From: Oscillospiraceae bacterium
GTDB taxonomy: Bacteria; Bacillota; Clostridia; Oscillospirales; Ruminococcaceae
Reading direction: 5' to 3'
DNA: 58,247 bases
NCBI GenBank assembly: GCA_003512525.1
Contig: DOQG01000027.1
Span: 1 to 58,247, forward strand
Positions 45,297 to 52,466 of the stretch are shown here, piece after piece. Made by a program: the position numbers and the translations under genes. The notes beneath the pieces were generated by a model that saw only the letters and a list, made by a program, of their open reading frames with translations, was not told the DNA's origin and searched no databases. Positions within the stretch are counted from its first letter, which is position 1. Each line of letters begins with the position of its first letter.

Positions 45297-46142
45297 ATGA
45301 AAATTGAGTTTTATTCTACAACGTTAAACGGTATAGTTGGACAAGGCTTCAAAGATGTTGTAATGGAACAGTTGCCGGATAAAATATCCGCAGTATGCAG
45401 TAAAAAGGTAAAGCTATTGCAGTTTTATACTGAGTTTTTCGGAGATGACGGGAACTATCTTTTTGAGAAAGACGGAGTATATTATTATCCGCTTACTGTT
45501 GTGTATTACGGTGACAGTTGGGAAACAAGGTGGATATCGTGGACTGTAAATACAGAGGTTAATAACTTAAAGCCTTATTATCCGTTTAGATTTACAAATT
45601 TAGACTTATACTTTGTTCCGTTCTCATTATACTACATAGACGGTTTGGAGTTTAACGTTTGCGATGATGAGAACATAGACGAAAAATTCAAAGCAATGAT
45701 AAAAGGAAAAAACCTGTATTATAATCTGAGAGGACATTATTATATGATTGTTCTTACAGCCTGTGATAAATGCCTTCTGAATAAAATAAATCAGATTTTT
45801 ATGGACGCACTTGCTTTGCAGATTGAAACCCGGCTTGACGAGCTTGTCGGGGGCAAAATACCGAGAAAGGATTTCTTTTTTGAAATTGATGCTGAAAATG
45901 TTGACAAATTATTAAGTGTATACAATGGAAAGAAATATTTAGAAGTATCATTTATATATAATGGCAATGTGATTCCATTGAGCATTAGTTGGGAAGGCGC
46001 ATACAATGTAACAGATGATATTGACAGAGATGAAGTAAAGTTTGAACTGTGCGAGTGGCATCCGACACAGATAGTTTCGGATTTTGACGGTATACGGGAA
46101 TTTGTTTACGAATATTGTCCTAAGCTGAGACCTGCGGAATAA
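45297..46142 (+). CDS. Putative immunity protein, copy 2
   Basis: Paralogue of copy 1. The first 190 residues are close to copy 1 (same CSKKVKLLQFYTEFFGDDG and DLYFVPFSLYY context), but residues 200-245 differ: ENVDKLLSVYNGKKYLEVSF instead of the copy 1/3 version. The last 40 are identical in all copies. This mosaic suggests recombination among copies. The gene is intact, with AAGAAAGG before ATG, but has lost its full toxin gene. Confidence 0.65.
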   Translation: MKIEFYSTTLNGIVGQGFKDVVMEQLPDKISAVCSKKVKLLQFYTEFFGDDGNYLFEKDGVYYYPLTVVYYGDSWETRWISWTVNTEVNNLKPYYPFRFTNLDLYFVPFSLYYIDGLEFNVCDDENIDEKFKAMIKGKNLYYNLRGHYYMIVLTACDKCLLNKINQIFMDALALQIETRLDELVGGKIPRKDFFFEIDAENVDKLLSVYNGKKYLEVSFIYNGNVIPLSISWEGAYNVTDDIDRDEVKFELCEWHPTQIVSDFDGIREFVYEYCPKLRPAE

Positions 46143-46155
46143 TCTGAAAAACAAG

Positions 46156-46194
46156 GCACTGCCGCGGTGTAATAGCCGCGGTGGGTGCTTTAAT
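46156..46194 (+). terminator. Repeated hairpin terminator 2
   Basis: Same GCACTGCCGCGG...CCGCGGTGGGTGC hairpin and TTTAATA as after copy 1, 13 nt past the stop of copy 2. Confidence 0.6.
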
Positions 46195-46260
46195 ATCTAA
46201 ATTTAGAAATTATATTTCAAATGAACTTCAGCGCGCCGCGTTAATTTGCACACAAAGAAT

Positions 46261-46623
46261 ATGATGAAAAACAAGAATTCAAAAAGTGTTCTTTTAGGCT
46301 CAAGCTATGCGGAAAATCCATACTATATTGTTGCAGAAAAAAACAAAATGACATATTTTTATAGTAGTAAATATGATGAGTTTGTGGCTAAATATGGAAG
46401 AAATAAAATGTGGGAGGCGAATCAAACTTTTTTGAAAAATCAGTTAGATCAAAATAAGAAAATATATTTTAATATTAATCCAAACAATGCAAATCCAAAT
46501 TCTGCATTTTTCAAGGAATTTATGTATATAAAAAATTATTATAAAATAAGTCCAAATCAACAGTTGGATGCAAATTATATTACATCCCTCGGTGCTTGGT
46601 ATTGGTCAGGAAGAGTTAAGTAA
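46261..46623 (+). CDS. Orphan toxin C-terminal domain
   Basis: About 121 residues with no signal peptide and very AT-rich DNA. KSVLLGSSYAENPYYIVAEK, MTYFYSSKYDEF, MWEANQTFLKNQL, KKIYFNINPNNANPNSAFFKEFMYI resembles the C-terminal toxin module of several Rhs/WapA-like proteins of Clostridia, whose biochemical activity I do not know. The frame opens after a TGA at 46226; start could be TTG 46246 or ATG 46261, neither with a strong ribosome site. It directly abuts the next gene. Most likely a displaced toxin tip that is silent until recombined onto a full toxin gene. Confidence 0.65.
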   Translation: MMKNKNSKSVLLGSSYAENPYYIVAEKNKMTYFYSSKYDEFVAKYGRNKMWEANQTFLKNQLDQNKKIYFNINPNNANPNSAFFKEFMYIKNYYKISPNQQLDANYITSLGAWYWSGRVK

Positions 46624-47418
46624 ATGTCAATTAAAGATTTTCTTGTAAAAGTATTATGCGAAAGTTCAGATGATAAACCAAAGAGAGGTTCTTTGCCGAG
46701 AAGATATATACAGGAAGATGTTTTCAAGTCGGATTATGCACTGATATGTCCTTTCAGAACAATCCCTGACGAACCGGGACTTTATATGAAGTTTTTGTAT
46801 TATCTGAGCGAAGGTCTTGAAAAATACGGAGCTAAAGCTTCTGATGTTGAATATCATGCGCAGAAAACAGGTGCATATATTCTTATGGACTGTGAACCTT
46901 TACCTGAAAACAATACGCTTACTCTCAGTGGAGCATATTCAACGATAATGAACAGCGATCGCAATGACGAAACTTTTAAAAGAATAGCCGAAGGCGTTGA
47001 TTATGCTACGATGAAAACTCTCGGCGAAAAATATGAGCTGACCGATGTTGCAATTCGTAACGGATTCTATTCGAGAATTTGGGAAGTGTATCGTAATGAT
47101 CTTGAGTGGGAGAACAGAGAAGATATAAAGAGGCTCTGTGAAGAGCAGAAATGCTGTCCTTTTGTAACTGCTGAATACAAAGATAGTGTCGAGCCTTGTC
47201 TTGTGATGATATATAGCGATCCTATAAGATTGCAGACAGGTACGCCACAATATTTCAAAGAGAGCTTTCAGCAATATGTTGACAATAAAATGCCGCACGA
47301 CAATGTGAAAGTAAGATTTGACACGTTGATATGGTCGGAAATACACGACAATAACAAGTTGCTGACATATGATCCTGCAAGTTGGTTCTTTTTCAACGGG
47401 TGCAAGTTTAAGGATTAA
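46624..47418 (+). CDS. Putative immunity protein of the orphan toxin
   Basis: 264 residues, not related in sequence to the 281-residue family. Starts at the base after the TAA of the orphan toxin tip, with GGAAGAG upstream. Soluble; features: YALICPFRTIPDEPGLYMKFLYYLSEGLEKYG, CEPLPENNTLTLSGAYSTIMNSDRN, CCPFVTAEYKDSVEPCLVMIYSD, and an aromatic end DPASWFFFNGCKFKD. Function inferred only from position. A remnant of a second copy of its 3' end lies at 50242-50298. Confidence 0.6.
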   Translation: MSIKDFLVKVLCESSDDKPKRGSLPRRYIQEDVFKSDYALICPFRTIPDEPGLYMKFLYYLSEGLEKYGAKASDVEYHAQKTGAYILMDCEPLPENNTLTLSGAYSTIMNSDRNDETFKRIAEGVDYATMKTLGEKYELTDVAIRNGFYSRIWEVYRNDLEWENREDIKRLCEEQKCCPFVTAEYKDSVEPCLVMIYSDPIRLQTGTPQYFKESFQQYVDNKMPHDNVKVRFDTLIWSEIHDNNKLLTYDPASWFFFNGCKFKD

Positions 47419-47532
47419 GAAGAGTTTTGTCCTGCAAATCAAAATAATCTATACATAGTTGAGCTCGATAGTTTTGCATTCTCTGATATGAATTTTGGAA
47501 AAAATAAATATTTGAACAATCAAAACCAATAA
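47419..47532 (+). pseudogene. In-frame fragment after the orphan immunity gene
   Basis: Following the TAA of the previous gene the frame stays open for 37 codons: EEFCPANQNNLYIVELDSFA, then FSDMNFGKNKYL to TAA. Composition is protein-like. It may be the lost extension of that gene or a leftover of another toxin module. Low certainty. Confidence 0.35.
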
Positions 47533-47601
47533 CGGTACAGTGGCTGTTGCTTTGCGGCAAAATAGGAGGAAAATTTAACAGTTGATTTTTGTATTGATAT
47601 T

Positions 47602-47641
47602 GACACAGCCGCAGTGTAAAAACTGCGGCAGGTGTCTGTTG
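47602..47641 (+). terminator. Hairpin terminator after the orphan cassette
   Basis: GACAC-AGCCGCAG...CTGCGGC-AGGTGTC hairpin, then TGTTGG. Shape and position resemble the repeated terminators of the other cassettes, though the sequence differs and the T-run is poor. Confidence 0.45.
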
Positions 47642-47653
47642 GAATATCGGTGA

Positions 47654-47731
47654 GCAGGAGTTGTTTGTGTTGCATTAGCGCCGGCAACGGGCGGAGCTTC
47701 TTTGATAGTGCCGTTAGCAGGTTGTGTGTAA
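47654..47731 (+). pseudogene. Detached copy of the toxin C-terminal tail (B)
   Basis: Encodes AGVVCVALAPATGGASLIVP and LAGCV then TAA, a shorter piece of the toxin tail, followed by the same spacer and immunity copy 3. The left breakpoint (about 47653) falls inside the tail, unlike copy A. Confidence 0.85.
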
Positions 47732-47746
47732 AGAAAGGAAAAATGC

Positions 47747-48589
47747 ATGAAAATTGAGTTTTATTCTGTTATGTTAAATGATATGATAGGGCAGGGATTT
47801 AGAAATGCGGCGCTTGAACAATTGCCAGATAAAATTACCGAAAAATGCAGTAAAAAAGTAAAGTTGTTACAGTTCTACACTGTGTTTTACGGAAAAGACG
47901 GAAAATATCTTTTTGAAAAAGACGGAGTATATTATTATCCGCTTACTGTTGTGTATTACGGTGACAGTTGGGAAACAAGGTGGATATCGTGGACTGTTGA
48001 TATGAATGCTAATGACCGTGAACCGGAATACGTTTGGATGGAAAATATAAATATTGCACTAATTCCGTTCGGAATAAACTATAATGGCGGAATTGAGTTT
48101 AACGTCTGTGAAGATAAAACAGTAGATGAAAAATTCAAAGAAGTAATCAAAGGAAAAAATCTGTATTATAATCTGAGAGGGCATTACTATACAGTGATTT
48201 TGGCTGATTGTAATAAGCAATTTATGAATCAGATTAGTCAGATCTTCATGGATGCACTTGCTTTGCAGATAGAAGTTCAGTTAGACAAGCTGATTGGTGC
48301 GAAAATACCGAGAAAAGATCTCTTTTTTGAAATTGATGCCAGCATATTAAAAAGAGCTTATGTATTGTACAATGATAAAAGATACTTGGATTTGTGTTAC
48401 ATTTATAACGGAAATTCAATCTCGTTAAGCATAAGTTGGGATAGCAAATATGATATTTCAGATGATATTGACAGAGATGAAGTAAAGTTTGAACTGTGCG
48501 AGTGGCATCCGACACAGATAGTTTCGGATTTTGACGGTATACGGGAATTTGTTTACGAATATTGTCCTAAGCTGAGACCTGCGGAATAA
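47747..48589 (+). CDS. Putative immunity protein, copy 3
   Basis: 280 residues, most divergent in the N-terminal two thirds (TVFYGKDGKYLFEKDGVYYY; NIALIPFGINYNGGIEFNVC) but nearly identical to copy 1 from VLYNDKRYLDLCYIYNGNS to the end. AAGAAAGG precedes ATG. Likely recognises a toxin variant different from copies 1 and 2; inference. Confidence 0.65.
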   Translation: MKIEFYSVMLNDMIGQGFRNAALEQLPDKITEKCSKKVKLLQFYTVFYGKDGKYLFEKDGVYYYPLTVVYYGDSWETRWISWTVDMNANDREPEYVWMENINIALIPFGINYNGGIEFNVCEDKTVDEKFKEVIKGKNLYYNLRGHYYTVILADCNKQFMNQISQIFMDALALQIEVQLDKLIGAKIPRKDLFFEIDASILKRAYVLYNDKRYLDLCYIYNGNSISLSISWDSKYDISDDIDRDEVKFELCEWHPTQIVSDFDGIREFVYEYCPKLRPAE

Positions 48590-48602
48590 TCTGAAAAACA
48601 AG

Positions 48603-48640
48603 GCACTGCCGTGGTGTAATAGCCGCGGTGGGGGTTTAAT
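48603..48640 (+). terminator. Repeated hairpin terminator 3
   Basis: GCACTGCCGTGG...CCGCGGTGGGGG then TTTAATAAA, 14 nt after copy 3. One base change in each arm compared with the others. Confidence 0.55.
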
Positions 48641-48735
48641 AAAGAATTTAAAGAAAATGTATGAGATTGGGTTTTGTTTGGTAAGATTATGTGGTATAAT
48701 AACCTCAGACATAAAATCCGCCGAAGTGGATTTTG
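48630..48735. repeat. Intergenic repeat, first copy
   Basis: About 105 bp from TTTAATAAAG through GTGGATTTTGC. It is repeated nearly identically at 50124-50229. It includes an extended -10 (TGGTATAAT) at about 48692-48700 and an AAAATCC/GGATTTT hairpin. Confidence 0.85.
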
Positions 48736-48843
48736 CCGTGCCTTGCACGGCTTGCGGCACACCGCCTGTCTGAGAACATTTTAACATAAAAACTTTTGTC
48801 AAAAGGCAAAAGACGGCATATCGCCGTGTCGGCTGACACCGAC
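48735..48843. other. Cluster of three short hairpins
   Basis: GCCGTG-CCTTG-CACGGC (48735-48751), ACGGC-ATATC-GCCGT (48813-48827) and GTCGG-CTGACA-CCGAC (48828-48843), the last overlapping the -35 of the yhcG-type promoter. A possible structured RNA or regulator site. Confidence 0.45.
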
Positions 48844-48860
48844 TTATTTTATGTTATAAT
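48833..48860 (+). promoter_or_regulatory. Promoter of the YhcG-type nuclease gene
   Basis: CTGACA, 16 bases, TATAAT, 70 nt before the ATG. The leader holds an AAAAGTTG/CAACTTTT hairpin at 48887-48913. Confidence 0.65.
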
Positions 48861-48929
48861 ACAAACAATGATCGTATCAAAAAAATAAAAGTTGCGGCGC
48901 TGTCACAACTTTTTAAGAAAGGTATTTTT

Positions 48930-49967
48930 ATGAGCGAGTTGATGAAATACGCAGAGTCTGCTGACCTCTATTCCAAAATATCAAATCTCATAACAGCAAA
49001 AAAATATACTGTTTCACGTGCTGTCAATTCAGCCATTGTCTTTCTCTATTGGGAGATTGGCGAAACTGTTTGTATGGATATTTTGCAGAATCATAAAGCC
49101 GAATATGGGAAAGCTATTATAAACGAAGTTGCAAAACAGCTGTCTCAAAATTATGGAAAAGGATTTGACCGAACAGCAATTTTCAGAATGGTACAGTTCT
49201 ATCAAGAGTTTCCTGATAAAGAAAAAGTTGCGACGCTGTCACAACAATTGACTTGGTCTCATTTTGTAGTTTTGCTTCCGATTGAAGATGAATTAAAAAG
49301 AGATTTTTACGCTGCCATGTGTAAATCAGAAAATTGGAGTGTTCGTGTACTGAGAGAACGTAAAAACTCTATGCTCTATGAACGCACAGCTATTTCCAAA
49401 AAGTCTGATGAAACGATTAAAAACGATATTGCACTTCTTATGGAAAAGGATAAGATGTCATTGGATCTATTTTACCGTGACCCTTATGTACTCGATTTTC
49501 TCGGACTGAAAGATACATACAGCGAAAAAGATTTGGAAAATGCAATTTTGTCTGAACTTGAACGATTTATACTTGAAATGGGCAGTGATTTTGCTTTTAT
49601 GGCAAGACAGAAACACTTCGTTCTGGACGGAAAAGATTACTACATGGACTTGCTTTTCTATCATCGTTCGCTTAGACGACTTGTTCTTATTGAATTAAAG
49701 CTTGGTGCATTTGAACCTGAGCATAAGGGACAAGTTGAACTATATCTGCGTTGGCTGAAAAAGAATGAAATGTGCGAGGGAGAAGATGATCCGATTGCTT
49801 TGATTCTTTGTGCAGAAAAATCACAGGAAACAGTAGAACTTATGGAATTAGATAAGGGAAGCATCCACGTTGCACAATACCTGACAAAAATGCCGCCGAA
49901 AAAATTACTGGAAGAAAAATTGGCAATTGCTATTGAAAACGCTAAGGAACAGCTGGAACAAAGATAA
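48930..49967 (+). CDS. YhcG/DUF1016 PD-(D/E)xK nuclease-family protein
   Basis: 345 residues of the DUF1016 family, found often in mobile and defence regions. N-terminal DUF1016_N helical domain (about 15-150: YWEIGETVC, GKGFDRTAIFRMVQFYQEFPD, LTWSHFVVLL). C-terminal nuclease domain: FVLDGKDYYMDLLFYHRSLRRLVLIELK gives D...ExK, with Gln in HKGQVELYL. AAGAAAGG precedes the ATG. Whether it cuts DNA or acts as an RNA- or DNA-linked regulator is not known. Confidence 0.9.
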   Translation: MSELMKYAESADLYSKISNLITAKKYTVSRAVNSAIVFLYWEIGETVCMDILQNHKAEYGKAIINEVAKQLSQNYGKGFDRTAIFRMVQFYQEFPDKEKVATLSQQLTWSHFVVLLPIEDELKRDFYAAMCKSENWSVRVLRERKNSMLYERTAISKKSDETIKNDIALLMEKDKMSLDLFYRDPYVLDFLGLKDTYSEKDLENAILSELERFILEMGSDFAFMARQKHFVLDGKDYYMDLLFYHRSLRRLVLIELKLGAFEPEHKGQVELYLRWLKKNEMCEGEDDPIALILCAEKSQETVELMELDKGSIHVAQYLTKMPPKKLLEEKLAIAIENAKEQLEQR

Positions 49968-50079
49968 AATCGAATATGACGGCAGTATAATACCTGTTTA
50001 TGCCGAGAAGAGAACATATAAGGCAGATGATAACAGTATTACGACTGATTATATCGCGTTGATGCCGGCGGCGAAATAA
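49966..50079 (+). pseudogene. 3' fragment of an unidentified gene
   Basis: Directly after the YhcG stop, in another frame, KIEYDGSIIPVYAEKRTYKA then DDNSITTDYIALMPAAK and TAA. It has no start and is followed by the repeated hairpin terminator, so it looks like the 3' end of a lost cassette gene. Confidence 0.5.
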
Positions 50080-50092
50080 ATAATTGAATTTG

Positions 50093-50134
50093 GCACTGCC
50101 GCGGTGTAATAGCCGCGGCGGGTGCTTTAATAAA
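50093..50134 (+). terminator. Repeated hairpin terminator 4
   Basis: GCACTGCCGCGG...CCGCGGCGGGTGC then TTTAATAAA, the same element as after the immunity copies. Confidence 0.6.
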
Positions 50135-50229
50135 GGATTTAAAGAAAATGTATGAGATTGGGTCTTGTTTGGTAAGATTATGTGGTATAATAACCTCAGA
50201 CATAAAATCCGTCGGAAGTGGATTTTGCT
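50124..50229. repeat. Intergenic repeat, second copy
   Basis: Near-identical to 48630-48735, including TGGTATAAT and AAAATCC/GGATTTT. The two copies flank the YhcG gene as direct repeats. Confidence 0.85.
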
Positions 50230-50241
50230 TGTTGACAAAAG

Positions 50242-50298
50242 ATGAAATACTATCCTGCAAGTTGCTACTTTTTCAACGGTTGCAGATTCAAGGATTAA
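50242..50298 (+). pseudogene. Remnant of the orphan immunity gene 3' end
   Basis: Reads MKYYPASCYFFNGCRFKD then TAA and lines up with DPASWFFFNGCKFKD-stop at 47370-47418. Only the last 18 codons survive, directly behind the intergenic repeat. Confidence 0.75.
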
Positions 50299-50371
50299 AA
50301 TTTTATCGCACTATGGACAAACAGGGGTGCTCAGTTGTAATATAAGTAAAGGGGCAGAAAGGAGTATACAT

Positions 50372-51013
50372 ATGAAAAAAATCTTAGAAATATCGGTGTT
50401 TGCGGCGGTGGTTATTTGCCTGTCGGCGTTTTTGCTTATCGGGTGTCAGAATAATAAAAATCTTGTTGCAACGGTCAACGGTACTGATATCACCGAGGAA
50501 CAGCTACAGGAGCAATTAAATACAAATGCGGTTTTCAAAGAGGTTATAAGCAGTCATATTGACGATATAGCTACACCTGACTATAAGGAGATCACGCTCA
50601 AAAGGCTTGACGAGCAGTGCCCTGCTGACAGGGACAAGGCTATAAAAAAACTGGTTGAAACGGCTTATTTCCTCGGTATGGATAACAGCATATCAAAAGA
50701 TGAAGCCGAGAAACAGATAAAGCAGCAGCTTGACGATCTTGATGCATATTCAGGTCAATATGACAATGTAAAAGTCAACCGTGAGATAATGAACGAATGC
50801 TTTGAAAAACTGTCGACCACGGAAGAGCAGTACATAAAAGACAGCGCCGATTCGTATATCGCAATGGTGAACAGGCAGAGAATGTACAACAAATTTATTG
50901 AAGATGAAAACCTTGTTGTCGATGAAAATAACAGCGATAAGGTCAGAAATGAATTTGAGCAATATCTTGACGAACAGCTGAAGAAAGCCGATATTGTGTA
51001 TTACAACAGTTGA
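50372..51013 (+). CDS. SurA-N/PrsA-like lipoprotein
   Basis: Chaperone-like surface lipoprotein. I take the ATG at 50372, with AAAGGAGT upstream; it opens MKKILEISVFAAVV and a lipobox LLIGC. VATVNGTDITEEQLQEQL is the usual start of the SurA N-domain, followed by long charged helices to the end at residue 213. No parvulin (prolyl isomerase) domain is present, so catalysis is not expected. First of four genes for small surface proteins. Confidence 0.72.
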   Translation: MKKILEISVFAAVVICLSAFLLIGCQNNKNLVATVNGTDITEEQLQEQLNTNAVFKEVISSHIDDIATPDYKEITLKRLDEQCPADRDKAIKKLVETAYFLGMDNSISKDEAEKQIKQQLDDLDAYSGQYDNVKVNREIMNECFEKLSTTEEQYIKDSADSYIAMVNRQRMYNKFIEDENLVVDENNSDKVRNEFEQYLDEQLKKADIVYYNS

Positions 51014-51084
51014 TATAAGTAACGGAAAGTTTATGTAAAATCGGATATCACCTATATCATATCGCTTTAGGCAGAGGGAAAACT

Positions 51085-51762
51085 ATGGACATAAAGACGC
51101 AGAACTATTTTAAAAACTGGAGTGATACGGCAAGTTGGTCGACGGACGGCTCACTGCAATACGATGAACGAAACAACGTGTTATATTTTGATAAGACAAA
51201 GGTTACGGAAAAGTTGTCCGATGTCAATGAAGACTATGATGTTGCGGCAGTGCGGACATTTGATATACCTGGCGGCAGTCACGGGTTTTATTTCTCGGTC
51301 ACGCTCGGAAACAGCTCACCGCTTTTCGATAACAACGGCGGACGTATAGACATTGAATTTTATGACGCAAACGGTGTAAAGACAGTAGGAGATTATTCAA
51401 CTTTGTACATATATAATGCAGAGAATTTCATCGAGGCATATTTGGGCGATGACAAGCCTGCACCTATCCCGGAAGATGCAAAAAGTATGGTTATAAAGGC
51501 ATACGGGGTTTCCGATACAAAAACGATAGAATTCTATATGAAGGACTTTAAACTGTCGTTTTCGGACAGGGAGGATTGTATGGAAACGTTCGCTAATGTT
51601 TATCCGGCGTTTTTCAGCAGGAAGGTTGACGATTCTCCGATAAGAATAAGCTCGGGCTCGCAGATCATGACTGTAGTCAGCTTTGCGGCAATAATTGCGG
51701 GTGTTGCGATCGTGACGGTATTGCTTGCAAGAGCTGACAGAAAAAAGAATATAGCAAAGTGA
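51085..51762 (+). CDS. Hypothetical C-terminally membrane-anchored protein
   Basis: 225 residues. A beta-rich region (YDVAAVRTFDIPGGSHGFYFSVTLGN; GGRIDIEFYDANGVKTVG; TIEFYMKDFKLSFSD) looks like a jelly-roll carbohydrate-binding fold. One membrane segment at about 193-215 then RADRKKNIAK. No N-terminal signal peptide is visible, which is odd for such a fold; the true start may be lost or the protein faces the cytoplasm. AGAGGGAAAA precedes the ATG. Confidence 0.5.
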   Translation: MDIKTQNYFKNWSDTASWSTDGSLQYDERNNVLYFDKTKVTEKLSDVNEDYDVAAVRTFDIPGGSHGFYFSVTLGNSSPLFDNNGGRIDIEFYDANGVKTVGDYSTLYIYNAENFIEAYLGDDKPAPIPEDAKSMVIKAYGVSDTKTIEFYMKDFKLSFSDREDCMETFANVYPAFFSRKVDDSPIRISSGSQIMTVVSFAAIIAGVAIVTVLLARADRKKNIAK

Positions 51763-51772
51763 GGTAACGGCT

Positions 51773-52453
51773 ATGAAAAAATTTGCAGGGATAGCGGTTG
51801 TTATGGCAGCTGTGATGCTTACGGCGTGCCAGAATAACGTTGTAAATTCCGACATTACGGAAAGTACATCGGAGATAACTAAGACAAGCGATACAGAGCA
51901 AAGCGGCAATGACAGCAGGGAAGAAAGCAGTACCGAAAGCCTTACCGAAGAAGAGCAAAGGCGCAATGAGCTTTTCGAGAGAGCAAGTACAGTAAAACAA
52001 GATGACAGCGAAGGGACTATACTCGAAAAAATGGGCGACGGATACATAGTAACCGGTTCAGGCATATCTTGTTATTTATATTATATCTGTCCATGGGAAT
52101 ATTTTCAGGTTGGAAACGGAGCGGGAGATTTTTTGGGATATTATAATTTAAAATCCGAAGAGGTTGAACTCAATGGAAATATAAGTCGTTTTCCTAAGGA
52201 AATTTCAGATAAATTAAACCAATTGAATTCGGAGAGTACGCTTGAAAATGTTGAAGAGCTCTTTGGAAAACCTTCGGAAAATAATGATATGTTTAAGTTG
52301 GAACTTACAGCAGTAGAAAAAGGTATTGAATATTTTGGAGGAAACGAGGTTGCGTTATATTTCGGATACATCGACAAATTAAGAGTGTATATTGTAAACA
52401 GCATAATATATGTTAATCGTATCGGTGACCACGATTATATGGAAGAAGAATGA
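51773..52453 (+). CDS. Small lipoprotein of unknown function
   Basis: 226 residues, lipobox LTAC with Cys19, then a Ser/Thr/Glu linker. The C-terminal half has TLENVEELFGKPSENND, reminiscent of the SmpA/OmlA-like pattern (helix, G-x-P, strand) often found in lipoproteins, and EVALYFGYIDKLRVYIV. It begins 11 nt after the previous gene with GAGGTAA as ribosome site. A truncated paralogue follows. Confidence 0.6.
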   Translation: MKKFAGIAVVMAAVMLTACQNNVVNSDITESTSEITKTSDTEQSGNDSREESSTESLTEEEQRRNELFERASTVKQDDSEGTILEKMGDGYIVTGSGISCYLYYICPWEYFQVGNGAGDFLGYYNLKSEEVELNGNISRFPKEISDKLNQLNSESTLENVEELFGKPSENNDMFKLELTAVEKGIEYFGGNEVALYFGYIDKLRVYIVNSIIYVNRIGDHDYMEEE

Positions 52454-52466
52454 TGACGAAAAATAA

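Noticed and set aside
48630..50229. Insertion sequence carrying the YhcG gene
   Set aside because: The direct repeats are 105 bp and internal to intergenic DNA; there is no transposase and no terminal inverted repeat, so I call it a repeat-flanked unit only.
50148..50345. 65-codon ORF after the second intergenic repeat
   Set aside because: It reads through the repeat and the immunity-gene remnant in a different frame from the remnant and has no ribosome site.
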